From: Bacteroides finegoldii DSM 17565
GTDB taxonomy: Bacteria; Bacteroidota; Bacteroidia; Bacteroidales; Bacteroidaceae
Assembly (NCBI RefSeq): GCF_000156195.1
Contig: NZ_GG688317.1
Coordinates: 186,001-250,000, forward strand
Reading direction: 5' to 3'
Length of the DNA: 64,000 nucleotides
The notes under the pieces are model-generated. The model was not told the origin of the DNA. It worked only from the letters and a program-made list of their open reading frames with translations, and made no database searches. Below are positions 1 through 8,538 of the stretch, in pieces (within the stretch, counting starts at the first letter, position 1; each line of letters opens with the position of its first letter). Both the position numbers and the translations under genes were made by a program.

Positions 1-52
1 GCATGGAGATTGCCAATGTGATTCCACCTATTATATAAAGAGATCGTTTCAT
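1..52 (-). CDS. Partial unknown gene, N-terminus only
   Basis: On the minus strand an ATG at 50-52 opens a frame that runs off the left edge of the window. The visible residues read MKRSLYIIGGITLAISM, a basic start followed by a hydrophobic stretch, as in a signal peptide or membrane anchor. It lies 28 bases downstream of the stop of the TPR gene and in the same direction, so the two are probably co-transcribed. Seventeen residues do not allow a family assignment. Confidence 0.45.
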   Translation of the reverse strand, partial: MKRSLYIIGGITLAISM

Positions 53-80
53 TTTAGTTTTATATTTTAGTTCTCAACTT

Positions 81-3000
81 TCAATTTTTAACTTTCAATT
101 TGCTCAGTCTGCTTTCGATCATAGTTGCGATGTCATCGTTGCCTTGATAATTCTGTTGCAGACTCAACAGGTATTGGCGTGCATCCAAGTCTTTGCCCAT
201 GGCGGCATATACATCGGACAAAAGGACAAAACTGCGTGCCAGCCAATAAGCGTGTGGTGTACTTTGCTCTATGTAGTTGAGAAGTTCTTTCTCGGCGGCG
301 TTGTATTCTTTTGCATCGTAAAGCGATTGCGCCACCAGATATTTGGCTTCAGCTCCATATGCATTACGTGTATCTTTGGCTAACTCACGCAAATCATCCA
401 CAGCTTTTTTATCGGCTTTCTGCTTGGTATATGCTTTGGCGCGATAATAAAGGGCTTCGTTTCTTAGCTCCGGACTAAGTTTGGCTTCTGCCAGCAAGTC
501 GGTAGCAGCATGAATTGTTTCGATGTCGTCTCTCAGCAGAAAAGCGCAACGAAGTACTCCGGTTTCAGCAAGCTGGCGGCGTTCCACATTAGTTGCTTTC
601 TCTTTCAGCATTTTATAGCTGGTCAAAGCGTCTGCAGTCTGTTGCTGATTGAACTGTACTTCGGCACGAAGAATAAGAGCCTCTTCTGCAAACGGATTGT
701 TGGGGTATTCCAATAGCTTTCCGGAATGGAGAAGAATCATATCATAGTTCTTCTGTTCGCTTCCGATCAAGCAAAGATGGTAATGTGCGTTCAAGCTGAA
801 AGCTCCTTCCGGGAAAGTCTGCAAGTATTTGTTGAAACTTGTTTTTGCTTCTTCCAGTCGTCCCCGCATATAGATTTTTTCTGCGGCAGTATATGTCAGA
901 GAGTCCTGCTCATTGGCATCGAAGCGGATATGTCCCGGCATGGCATTGGCAAGAGCAGCAAATTCATCGATACGGTTGAGATCTACATAGATCGATTTTA
1001 GATCGCGCATAGCCATCCGGGCTTCTTCACTGCCCGGATATTTTTCGATAACTTGTTTATAGGCTTCGATTGCCTGGTTGTAATCATCCTTTTGATAATA
1101 CAGCAAACCGATTTCTGCAGCGGCTTTTCTGCTGACAGGGCTTTCCGGATATTTGTTCATTAGTTCTTTAAAGGAAGTAATAGCCTGGTTATTGTTATCC
1201 ATCAGCACATACGACCGTCCTTTTTCATAAATGGCATTCACAGCGTATGGAGAAGCCGGATATTTTCCTACCAGACGATTCAGTAGGGTGATTTTGCCGG
1301 AATAATCTTTCTGTAGACCGGACACAAGAGCCAATTGATAGAAAGAATAGTCTCCGGAGGGAGTATTCATTTGTTCGGCTTGTGAATAATAATGCTTGGC
1401 CTCTTCGAAATTGCGTACGTGTAGGTAACAGTCGCCAACACGGTTATAGGCATCGGCAAGCGCGGTTGTATTTTCTCCTTTCTCCAGCCGGATATATTTT
1501 TGGAAGTAGTGACTTGCCTGGGAATAATCTTTTCGGTGGAAAGCGATGTATCCTAAATTGTAATTGGCAAGTGCATACGTTTCATTGTTGGGTTGGGTTG
1601 TCAGTTGCAGATATGCATTGAAGTCACGTGCGGCTTCCGTCATACGGTTGAGGCGATAGTAGGATTCTCCGCACCAATAATACGCGTCTGCTTTCGTCTG
1701 ACGGTTGTATTGTCCGATAGCTATGGATTGATTCAGGTATTTCAAGGCTTGTTCAAAGTTGGCATTGGCGAAGGACTGTGTACCTAACTGAAACAATATT
1801 TTCTGTTTGGCTTCCAATATCTGAGCGCTTGGCTTGGCTATCCGGTCGATGGATTTCAGGGCTGCATCATAACTACGGGTATTCATGTAAACTTCTACCA
1901 AATAGCTGCTGACTTTTTCAGCGTAAGGAGAAGTCGGAAATTCGTTCAGGAATTTCTCGAAAGCAGTAACGGATTCGCCGAAAGCGGAGAAAGAGGTTTC
2001 ATGCAGGCAAAGAGCGTAATTGTAAGCTGCCTGTTCCTTGATTTGCATATTAGCATTGGAGGCGGCTGCTTGTTCGAAAGCCATACGGGCTTTGTTTTTT
2101 TCTGCCAGTTGCAGATAAGAGAGCCCCATGTGGAGGTATGCGTTTTGTGTAAGGGCGTCGTTGGTTGTTGTCACTTTACCTAATGTTTCGGCTGCTTTGG
2201 AATAGACTTTTGTCTGATAATAAGAAAGTCCCAGCATATAAAGTGCATCACGACGAGCTGCTGAGTGATCTTTATCAAGATATTCGTTAAATGATTCTAC
2301 TGCTTGGTGATATTGTCCGAAGTGGTAGTAGGCATCTCCCAGAATGCGGTACATTTCTGCAGTATGTTCGTTGTTTGGATAGGCCGACAGATAGTTTTGT
2401 GCTACAATCTGTGCCTTATCGTAGTTTTGAAGCTGTGCATAAATTTCGGCAATGTAGTAGGGGACAAGTGCCTTGTACTTCGAATCGTCCTGTAACGGCA
2501 GGAAGCCTTTCAGTGCTTCGTTATAGCGTTTTTGCGTATAGCGGATATAAGAGAGATAATAATCACAGTCTTTGGCATATTTGGGACTGTTGGCACGTAA
2601 TGTTTCAAACCAAATTGCGGCTTCTCGTAGATTATTGGTTTTCAGATAACAGGTGGCCAATTGGTAAGTGCAGTCATCCCGTTCTTCATTACCCAGCAGA
2701 CCGAGGTCGGCAGAGTTGAAGAGCGCCAGTGCTTCATCGTATTTTCCTTCATAGAAATAGCAGGAGGCTAATAGTGCATAAATACGGTTGGCGTAAGGAG
2801 TGTCCGGATAGCGGTCGAGATACTTGCGCAGGATTTCGATCCGGTTTTTGTCTTTCAGTTCATAAGCGGAACTGGCCAGCATGTATTCTGCGTCTTGAAG
2901 AAGGCTGGTGGCAGGCTTTTGTTTTACAAATGCTTTCAGTGCTGGCAGGGCGGCTGCATAATTTTTTTCCTGGAAAAGTTCTTTCCCTTCTTTATAAAGG

Positions 3001-3098
3001 TTGTCGGTCGAAGTGAACTTATCACTTGTCTGGGCAAATCCTATAATAGGCGTGCAGCAGATAGCCGCACAAATGAGTCTAGTAATTTCTTTTTTCAT
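81..3098 (-). CDS. Large periplasmic tetratricopeptide-repeat protein
   Basis: This encodes about 1005 residues. The frame is open further upstream, but the start is placed at the ATG at 3098 because it begins a signal peptide (MKKEITRLICAAICC then FAQ) and because a -7 promoter element lies just upstream at 3114-3121. Nearly the whole mature protein is TPR units, seen as recurring patterns such as AxYxLGxSYY, YYQKDDYNQAIEAYKQV and YPxSPYAxxA, with the spacing of YbgF/CpoB or BamD-like repeats. TPR proteins are scaffolds. This one is probably exported to the periplasm and may assemble an envelope complex, but nothing here identifies the partner. It lies downstream of the Nudix gene with its own promoter. 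Confidence 0.85.
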   Translation of the reverse strand: MKKEITRLICAAICCTPIIGFAQTSDKFTSTDNLYKEGKELFQEKNYAAALPALKAFVKQKPATSLLQDAEYMLASSAYELKDKNRIEILRKYLDRYPDTPYANRIYALLASCYFYEGKYDEALALFNSADLGLLGNEERDDCTYQLATCYLKTNNLREAAIWFETLRANSPKYAKDCDYYLSYIRYTQKRYNEALKGFLPLQDDSKYKALVPYYIAEIYAQLQNYDKAQIVAQNYLSAYPNNEHTAEMYRILGDAYYHFGQYHQAVESFNEYLDKDHSAARRDALYMLGLSYYQTKVYSKAAETLGKVTTTNDALTQNAYLHMGLSYLQLAEKNKARMAFEQAAASNANMQIKEQAAYNYALCLHETSFSAFGESVTAFEKFLNEFPTSPYAEKVSSYLVEVYMNTRSYDAALKSIDRIAKPSAQILEAKQKILFQLGTQSFANANFEQALKYLNQSIAIGQYNRQTKADAYYWCGESYYRLNRMTEAARDFNAYLQLTTQPNNETYALANYNLGYIAFHRKDYSQASHYFQKYIRLEKGENTTALADAYNRVGDCYLHVRNFEEAKHYYSQAEQMNTPSGDYSFYQLALVSGLQKDYSGKITLLNRLVGKYPASPYAVNAIYEKGRSYVLMDNNNQAITSFKELMNKYPESPVSRKAAAEIGLLYYQKDDYNQAIEAYKQVIEKYPGSEEARMAMRDLKSIYVDLNRIDEFAALANAMPGHIRFDANEQDSLTYTAAEKIYMRGRLEEAKTSFNKYLQTFPEGAFSLNAHYHLCLIGSEQKNYDMILLHSGKLLEYPNNPFAEEALILRAEVQFNQQQTADALTSYKMLKEKATNVERRQLAETGVLRCAFLLRDDIETIHAATDLLAEAKLSPELRNEALYYRAKAYTKQKADKKAVDDLRELAKDTRNAYGAEAKYLVAQSLYDAKEYNAAEKELLNYIEQSTPHAYWLARSFVLLSDVYAAMGKDLDARQYLLSLQQNYQGNDDIATMIESRLSKLKVKN

Positions 3099-3113
3099 AA
3101 TCGGGTGTTTATG

Positions 3114-3121
3114 CAAAAGTA
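3114..3121 (-). promoter_or_regulatory. Bacteroides -7 promoter element for the TPR gene
   Basis: The minus strand reads TACTTTTG, an exact match to the Bacteroides TAnnTTTG -7 consensus, 15 bases before the chosen ATG at 3098. No clear TTTG -33 box is visible at the usual distance. The placement argues against a start further upstream. Confidence 0.5.
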
Positions 3122-3168
3122 CAGAATGAAAGGGGATATGTTTCTGTAGTTTGTTATATTTTAACGAA

Positions 3169-3690
3169 TTATCTGCCAGATAAGAACTTTTTAAGTCCTC
3201 GGCGAATAGAATCCAGTCCAAAATCTTCTGGATGAATTTCGGAGAGAGGCAGGAAGAAAGCATCTGCTACATCATCCATGGCAGAGAAATGGCTCATGTT
3301 TTCTACAGTGCAGAGGAAAAACATATCGAGTGTGTGTACAGGAAAACCTGAATAAACATAAATATTGGGAAGTGTGAACTGGTAAACGGCTTTTTTAACT
3401 TTCAGCCCTGTTTCTTCCAGCACTTCGCGTGCAACGCCTTCTTCGCCTGTTTCATTCATATCGATGAATCCGCCGGGTAGGTCGAGAGTTCCTTTGGCTG
3501 GCTCTTTGGCACGTCGGCAGACAAGCAGTTCATTTTTCTCATTCAAGATGAGTGCTACTGTGGCGGCAGAAGGATTGAAATAATAGACAAAGCCGCAATC
3601 TGCACATTTTTTAGATTTCTCGTTGTTGACCTCAAAATGAGAGGAACCACATTCAGGGCAATATAAGAATTGGGCAAGAGGATGTTCCAT
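3169..3690 (-). CDS. Nudix hydrolase with N-terminal zinc ribbon
   Basis: This 173-residue protein starts with a zinc ribbon (Cys11/Cys14 and Cys29/Cys32) followed by a Nudix fold. The Nudix box is complete: Gly74, five residues, Glu80, seven residues, then REVLEETGL from 88 to 96. The zinc ribbon plus Nudix arrangement resembles NudC-type NADH pyrophosphatases and ADP-ribose or nucleotide diphosphate hydrolases, but the SQPWPFPxS signature of NudC is absent, so the substrate is open. It is cytoplasmic, with no signal peptide. It lies upstream of the TPR gene in the same direction, 70 bases apart, and has its own promoter element. Confidence 0.85.
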   Translation of the reverse strand: MEHPLAQFLYCPECGSSHFEVNNEKSKKCADCGFVYYFNPSAATVALILNEKNELLVCRRAKEPAKGTLDLPGGFIDMNETGEEGVAREVLEETGLKVKKAVYQFTLPNIYVYSGFPVHTLDMFFLCTVENMSHFSAMDDVADAFFLPLSEIHPEDFGLDSIRRGLKKFLSGR

Positions 3691-3726
3691 AATCGTATAT
3701 ATTTTCCAGGTTTTTGTTTATGCACG

Positions 3727-3734
3727 CAAAGGTA
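3727..3734 (-). promoter_or_regulatory. Bacteroides -7 promoter element for the Nudix gene
   Basis: The minus strand reads TACCTTTG, matching TAnnTTTG, 36 bases upstream of the Nudix start at 3690. A -33 box is not obvious. Confidence 0.5.
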
Positions 3735-3792
3735 TAAAATGCTTTTATTAATTTCATCTATCACCGCATAGAAATATTCGATTGGACTTTTT

Positions 3793-3825
3793 TTGCAAAG
3801 GCGGGGCTTCTGCCTTTATCTTTGC
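3793..3825 (+). promoter_or_regulatory. ahpC promoter
   Basis: TTTG at 3793-3796 (-33) is followed after 21 bases by TATCTTTG at 3818-3825 (-7), both matching the Bacteroides housekeeping consensus. The 5' leader to the ahpC ATG at 3903 would be about 70 bases. In Bacteroides fragilis ahpCF is known to be OxyR-controlled; I did not identify an OxyR site here. Confidence 0.65.
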
Positions 3826-3902
3826 ACCAGAAACAAAAAACAAAACATTGTTTCTGATGTTATAAGTCAAATCAATTAATAACAATAAAAGCAATAAAGA
3901 TT

Positions 3903-4469
3903 ATGGAACCAATTTTAAATTCTCAACTTCCTGAATTCAGCGTTCAGGCTTTTCACAACGGAGCTTTCAAGACTGTAACCAACAATGACCTGAAAGGTAA
4001 ATGGGCGATTCTTTTCTTCTATCCTGCTGACTTTACTTTCGTATGTCCTACCGAATTGGTGGATATGGCTGAAAAGTACGATCAGTTCAAGGCGATGGGT
4101 GTAGAAATCTATTCGGTAAGTACTGACTCTCATTTCGTGCACAAAGCTTGGCATGATGCTTCTGAAAGTATTCGCAAGATTCAATACCCAATGTTGGCAG
4201 ACCCGACTGGCGCTTTGAGCCGTGCACTGGGTGTATATATCGAAGAAGAAGGTATGGCTTATCGCGGTACATTCGTTGTCAATCCGGAAGGAAAGATTAA
4301 AGTGGTGGAACTGAATGATAACAATATTGGCCGTGATGCAAGTGAATTGCTTCGTAAAGTGGAAGCTGCACAGTTTGTAGCCAGCCATGACGGAGAAGTT
4401 TGCCCGGCTAAATGGAAGAAGGGTGAGTCTACCCTGAAACCAAGCATTGACCTGGTAGGTAAGATTTGA
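3903..4469 (+). CDS. ahpC: Alkyl hydroperoxide reductase subunit C (typical 2-Cys peroxiredoxin)
   Basis: This 188-residue peroxiredoxin reduces H2O2 and organic peroxides in the cytoplasm. The peroxidatic Cys48 lies in the FTFVCPTEL motif and the resolving Cys167 in EVCPAKW, and the length equals that of bacterial AhpC. The next gene encodes its dedicated reductase AhpF, which recycles the disulfide with NADH or NADPH. A well-matched promoter lies upstream at 3793-3825, and a stem-loop with a T-run separates ahpC from ahpF, which probably keeps AhpC in excess over AhpF. The assignment is secure from the motifs and the neighbour. Confidence 0.97.
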   Translation: MEPILNSQLPEFSVQAFHNGAFKTVTNNDLKGKWAILFFYPADFTFVCPTELVDMAEKYDQFKAMGVEIYSVSTDSHFVHKAWHDASESIRKIQYPMLADPTGALSRALGVYIEEEGMAYRGTFVVNPEGKIKVVELNDNNIGRDASELLRKVEAAQFVASHDGEVCPAKWKKGESTLKPSIDLVGKI

Positions 4470-4495
4470 TAGATCTTGATAATGGTGATTATGGG

Positions 4496-4530
4496 AGGCC
4501 GGTAACGGGAAACGCTGCCGGCCTTTTTTA
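4496..4530 (+). terminator. Stem-loop with T-run between ahpC and ahpF
   Basis: AGGCCGG at 4496-4502 pairs with CCGGCCT at 4518-4524, followed by a run of T. It has the form of an intrinsic terminator. Since ahpF follows without an obvious promoter, it may be a partial terminator (attenuator) setting the AhpC:AhpF ratio. Confidence 0.75.
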
Positions 4531-4615
4531 AGCAGTGGAGAGAGTACAAGTAATGAAGAGAAAAAAGAGAGAGAAAAAGAATAAGCGAGAGAAGAAATAA
4601 TAAAGGAGAAAAAGT

Positions 4616-6166
4616 ATGTTAGAATCCGCATTAAAAGAACAACTGAAGGGTATCTTTGCCGGACTGGAGGCAAATTTCGCTTTTGATATATCCGTATCGT
4701 CCAGTCATGAGAATCGTGCTGAACTGCTGGAACTTTTGGGAGATGTGGCAGACTGTTCCGATCATATCACTTATTCGGTGAATGAAGGAAACGGGCTGAA
4801 ATTTACTTTATTAAAGAATGGTAACGCCACAGGAATTACTTTCCGCGGTATTCCGAACGGACACGAATTTACTTCTTTACTGCTTGCTATCCTCAATCTG
4901 GATGGTAAAGGGAAGAACTTTCCCGATGAGGCTGTTTGTAACCGTGTGAAAGCACTGAAAGGCCCTATGCACTTAGTTACTTACGTCTCACTGACTTGTA
5001 CGAATTGTCCTGACGTGGTACAGGCTCTCAATGCAATGGCAACGCTGAATCCTGCCATTACTCACGAAATGGTAGACGGCGCACTTTATCAGGATGAAGT
5101 AGATGCATTGAAGATACAGGGAGTACCTTCTGTATTTGCCGATGGAAAGCTGCTTCATGTAGGCCGTGGTGAATTCGGTGAGCTGCTCGCCAAGCTGGAG
5201 GAACAATATGGTATTGACGATACCAAAGCGATGAATGAGGTGAAAGAGTATGATGTGATTGTAGCTGGTGGAGGTCCTGCCGGAGTATCGTCCGCTATTT
5301 ATTCAGTTCGTAAGGGGCTGCGTGTGGCTATTGTAGCCGAACGCATCGGAGGGCAAGTAAAGGAAACTGTCGGCATTGAGAATCTGATTTCTGTCCCAAA
5401 AACCACGGGAAATGAACTTGCTAATAATTTGAAAACTCATTTACTGCGTTATCCGGTAGATTTATTGGAACATCGTAAAATAGAGAAAGTAGAAGTACTT
5501 GGAAAGCAAAAGATAGTAACTACCTCTGTTGGGGAGAAATTTCTGGCTCCGGCACTGATTATTGCAACCGGTGCAAGCTGGCGTAAACTGAATGTTCCGG
5601 GAGAAGCGGAGTATATCGGTCGTGGTGTTGCTTTCTGCCCTCATTGTGATGGGCCGTTTTATAAGGGAAAGCATGTAGCAGTAGTAGGTGGAGGAAATTC
5701 TGGCATTGAGGCAGCGATTGACTTGGCTGGTATATGTTCCAAAGTCACTGTTTTTGAATTTATGGATGAGTTGAAAGCAGACAGTGTACTTCAAGATCGA
5801 CTTAAATCATTGCCGAACGTGGAAGTGTTTGTAAGTTCACAGACTACGGAAGTGATAGGAAATGGTGATAAACTGACTGCCCTGCGCATCAAAGATCGCA
5901 AAACGGAAGAAGAACGTTTGGTTGAGTTGGATGGTGTATTTGTACAAATCGGGCTTTCTGCGAATAGCAGTGTATTCCGCGACATAGTGGAAACCAACCG
6001 TCCGGGCGAAATCATGATTGATGCACATTGCCGTACGAATGTGACGGGTATCTATGCAGCCGGAGATGTTTCTACGGTTCCTTATAAGCAAATCATTATC
6101 TCTATGGGCGAAGGAGCGAAAGCTGCGCTTTCTGCATTTGACGATAGAGTGAGAGGGATTATCTGA
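4616..6166 (+). CDS. ahpF: Alkyl hydroperoxide reductase subunit F
   Basis: This 516-residue flavoprotein transfers electrons from NAD(P)H to AhpC. The N-terminal thioredoxin-like domain holds a redox pair Cys128-Thr-Asn-Cys131. A FAD-binding [10 protein letters not shown] motif lies near residue 217, and the thioredoxin-reductase-type centre is Cys341-Pro-His-Cys344. A second dinucleotide motif ([12 protein letters not shown]) follows, and a C-terminal [12 protein letters not shown] segment contacts FAD. The start is supported by a GGAG-type sequence shortly before the ATG. It lies 146 bases after ahpC, in the same direction. Length and order of domains are those of E. coli AhpF. Confidence 0.96.
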   Translation: MLESALKEQLKGIFAGLEANFAFDISVSSSHENRAELLELLGDVADCSDHITYSVNEGNGLKFTLLKNGNATGITFRGIPNGHEFTSLLLAILNLDGKGKNFPDEAVCNRVKALKGPMHLVTYVSLTCTNCPDVVQALNAMATLNPAITHEMVDGALYQDEVDALKIQGVPSVFADGKLLHVGRGEFGELLAKLEEQYGIDDTKAMNEVKEYDVIVAGGGPAGVSSAIYSVRKGLRVAIVAERIGGQVKETVGIENLISVPKTTGNELANNLKTHLLRYPVDLLEHRKIEKVEVLGKQKIVTTSVGEKFLAPALIIATGASWRKLNVPGEAEYIGRGVAFCPHCDGPFYKGKHVAVVGGGNSGIEAAIDLAGICSKVTVFEFMDELKADSVLQDRLKSLPNVEVFVSSQTTEVIGNGDKLTALRIKDRKTEEERLVELDGVFVQIGLSANSSVFRDIVETNRPGEIMIDAHCRTNVTGIYAAGDVSTVPYKQIIISMGEGAKAALSAFDDRVRGII

Positions 6167-6207
6167 TATATTCAGATATGAAAGACATACAAACAAGACA
6201 ATAAGAG

Positions 6208-6250
6208 GCCGCAAAGGTATGAATCCATATCTTTGTGGCTTTTTATTTTT
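6208..6250 (+). terminator. ahpF terminator
   Basis: GCCGCAAAGGTAT at 6208-6220 pairs along all 13 positions (two G-T) with ATATCTTTGTGGC at 6227-6239, with a 6-base loop, followed by TTTTTATTTTTTT. Because both arms contain a sequence like the TAnnTTTG element, the hairpin also looks like promoter DNA on each strand. Confidence 0.8.
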
Positions 6251-6262
6251 TTCTTACCTTTG
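6232..6262 (+). promoter_or_regulatory. Promoter for the secreted phosphatase gene
   Basis: TTTG at 6232-6235 and TACCTTTG at 6255-6262 are 19 bases apart, a good Bacteroides -33/-7 pair. It overlaps the downstream arm of the ahpF terminator. The ATG at 6288 follows by 25 bases. Confidence 0.65.
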
Positions 6263-6287
6263 GGGGAACTTAACATACCCCCAAAAA

Positions 6288-8123
6288 ATGAAGAACATGA
6301 AAAAGATCTTTTTACTCATTTCCGTCATCTTATTTATTTTTCCGGTACAGGCTCAACATACATTGAGACTGATGACTTATAATATTAAAAATGCGAATGG
6401 CATGGATGATATTTGTAGTTTTCAACGAGTAGCCAATGTGATAAATAATGCTTCTCCTGATGTCGTGGCTATACAAGAGGTGGACAGTATGACCCGTCGG
6501 AGCGGACAGAAATATGTGCTGGGTGAGATAGCTGAACGTACACAAATGCATGCTTGTTTTGCACCTGCTATAGAGTTTGAAGGAGGTAAATATGGAATCG
6601 GACTGTTGACAAAGCAAGTTCCGCTACGTTTACAAACTATCCCTTTACCTGGTAGAGAAGAGGCCCGCACCTTGATTCTGGCAGAATTTGAGGATTATAT
6701 CTATTGTTGTACTCATATGTCGTTGACCGAAAAAGACCGTATGAAGTCATTGGAGGTCGTGAAATCATTCGTCGCTCCTTATAAAAAGCCTCTTTTTCTG
6801 GCTGGGGACATGAATGCTGAACCGGAATCCGACTTTATAAAGGAGTTACAGAAAAACTTTCAGATGCTCTCCAATCCTAAACAATCTACTTATCCGGCTT
6901 CTGATCCCAAGGAGACTATAGATTATATTACCGCATTGAAGTCAAATGCTAATGGCTTCGCTCTTATATCCTCTCAAGTGTTGGATGAACCGATGGCCTC
7001 CGACCATCGTCCTATACTTGTTGAGTTGCGTACAGCTGAAAAGGCAGATAAAATATTTCGTACTAAACCTTATTTACAGAATCCCATAGGTAATGGTATG
7101 ACAGTTATGTGGGAAACTACCGTTCCGGCATATTGTTGGGTGGAATATGGAACAGACACTACTCAACTGAAACGCGCTCGTACAATTGTTGACGGACAGG
7201 TAGTCTGCAATAATAAGCTGCATAAAATACATATCAACGATCTGATACCGGGACAGAAATATTATTATCGTGTATGTTCACAAGAAATGTTGCTTTATCA
7301 AGCATATAAAAAGATATTCGGAAATACCGCCCGGTCGGAATTCAGTGAATTTACTCTTCCGGCAACAAATGCGGATTCCTTTACTGCTATTGTCTTCAAT
7401 GATTTGCACCAACATACGAAAACTTTCCGTGCTTTATGTAAACAGATACAGCATATCAACTATGATTTTGTAGTTTTCAATGGCGATTGTGTAGACGATC
7501 CTGTCGATCATGAACAAGCTACCTCTTTTATCTGTGAACTGACCGAAGGTGTACATAGTGACCGTGTACCGACTTTCTTTATGCGTGGTAATCATGAGAT
7601 TCGCAATGCTTACTCTATCGGTTTACGTGACCATTACGACTATGTAGGAAATAAAACATACGGTTCTTTCAACTGGGGAGATACCCGCATCGTTATGCTT
7701 GATTGTGGAGAGGATAAACCGGATTCCCATTGGGTCTATTATGATTTGAATGATTTTACCCAGTTGCGAAATGAACAAGTGGATTTTTTGAAAAAGGAAC
7801 TTTCCGCCAAAGAATTTAAGAAAGCGAAGAAACGTATCCTCCTGCATCATATCCCTCTTTATGGCAATGATGGGAAGAATCTTTGTGCTGAACTATGGAC
7901 TAAACTGCTGGAAAAAGCTCCTTTTGATATCTGTCTGAATGCTCATACTCATAAGTATGCTTATCACCCGAAAGGTGAGTTGGGGAATCATTTTCCAGTT
8001 ATTATAGGTGGAGGATACAAGATGGAGGGTGCTACCGTGATGATTCTTGAGAAGAGGAAAGAAGAGCTCAGAGTCAGGGTGTTGAATGCAAAGGGAGAAA
8101 CTTTGTTGGATATAACGGTCTGA
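6288..8123 (+). CDS. Secreted two-domain phosphoesterase: EEP nuclease-like plus calcineurin-like metallophosphatase
   Basis: About 611 residues. The start at 6288 gives a signal peptide (MKNMKKIFLLIS to VQAQ); an ATG at 6219 is in frame but lies in the ahpF terminator upstream of this gene's promoter. The N-terminal part (about 20-250) is an endonuclease/exonuclease/phosphatase domain: TYNIKN, QEVDS with the metal-binding Glu, AGDMNAEP, and the terminal SDHRP. A short beta domain resembling purple acid phosphatase N-terminal domains follows (YLQNPIGNGMTVMWET). The C-terminal part is a calcineurin-like phosphoesterase with the D-x-H motif at Asp372, GDCVDD, RGNHE near 434, and NAHTH near 553. 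Both catalytic sets look complete. It is presumably periplasmic or surface-exposed and cleaves phosphate esters; the substrate is unknown. Confidence 0.88.
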   Translation: MKNMKKIFLLISVILFIFPVQAQHTLRLMTYNIKNANGMDDICSFQRVANVINNASPDVVAIQEVDSMTRRSGQKYVLGEIAERTQMHACFAPAIEFEGGKYGIGLLTKQVPLRLQTIPLPGREEARTLILAEFEDYIYCCTHMSLTEKDRMKSLEVVKSFVAPYKKPLFLAGDMNAEPESDFIKELQKNFQMLSNPKQSTYPASDPKETIDYITALKSNANGFALISSQVLDEPMASDHRPILVELRTAEKADKIFRTKPYLQNPIGNGMTVMWETTVPAYCWVEYGTDTTQLKRARTIVDGQVVCNNKLHKIHINDLIPGQKYYYRVCSQEMLLYQAYKKIFGNTARSEFSEFTLPATNADSFTAIVFNDLHQHTKTFRALCKQIQHINYDFVVFNGDCVDDPVDHEQATSFICELTEGVHSDRVPTFFMRGNHEIRNAYSIGLRDHYDYVGNKTYGSFNWGDTRIVMLDCGEDKPDSHWVYYDLNDFTQLRNEQVDFLKKELSAKEFKKAKKRILLHHIPLYGNDGKNLCAELWTKLLEKAPFDICLNAHTHKYAYHPKGELGNHFPVIIGGGYKMEGATVMILEKRKEELRVRVLNAKGETLLDITV

Positions 8124-8538
8124 ATAATGTATATGATAGCTTGAATCGTGGAATTGAATTTCACCCCAAAAGTTTAGTATCTAACTTTTAGGGTCATAAG
8201 ATGTGTTTTTTTTATTATGACGCAAAGCTAAAAGGAAAAATTAAGATAGAAAATATGGCATCGCCGAGACGCTTGCTGAGAGATGATGGGAAAAGTATGA
8301 GAGATACAGGCTGGTAGGATCATCTCTCATTTGCTATTCTATTGATAGTGTATGTGTTAACTGTAATTTATGAGAGATATGAGAGGTGAAAAATAAAAAA
8401 ACGTTCTAGTATGCTGGGATTTTTGTTTTCTTACTATGAATGTTTAAAGTTTGCTACTCTTATGAAAATAGCAATTCCTTTCAATGGTTTTTCGTGAGAA
8501 AAGCTATACCTTCGAGGACTTTTAATATAGATATTGGA
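8124..8538. other. 415-base intergenic region with palindrome and TGAGAGAT repeats
   Basis: Two structures are visible. At 8164-8193, CCCCAAAAGTT and AACTTTTAGGG form a hairpin with one mismatch, with a T-run starting about 12 bases later; it may end transcription of the phosphatase gene, but it also resembles the ends of IS3-family elements. At 8276-8387 there are five copies of a TGAGAGAT-like 8-mer (one inverted). No open frame of note is seen besides an upstream extension of the next gene's frame, which lacks family similarity. Confidence 0.5.
8276..8387. repeat. Cluster of TGAGAGAT repeats, one pair inverted
   Basis: CTGAGAGAT at 8276-8284, ATGAGAGAT at 8297-8305, its exact reverse complement ATCTCTCAT at 8322-8330, and the tandem pair ATGAGAGAT/ATGAGAGGT at 8370-8387. 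The inverted pair could form a 9-bp hairpin with a 16-base loop. The array lies 150-260 bases upstream of the next gene, so protein binding is possible. Confidence 0.5.

Noticed and set aside
2291..2719. Open frame of 142 codons on the plus strand opposite the TPR gene
   Set aside because: It is the antisense of repeated TPR codons, has no family pattern and overlaps several similar shadow frames.
3915..4673. 252-codon minus-strand frame opposite ahpC
   Set aside because: It lies fully antisense to ahpC and across its terminator; low-complexity hydrophobic/Ser content without a recognisable fold.
6219..6287. Upstream ATG extending the secreted phosphatase
   Set aside because: The ATG lies in the ahpF terminator and before the -33 box of the gene's own promoter; the ATG at 6288 begins a proper signal peptide.
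8440..8538. Upstream extension of the inositol-phosphatase frame
   Set aside because: The 33 extra residues do not resemble the family, whose N-terminal helix begins at the ATG at 8539.
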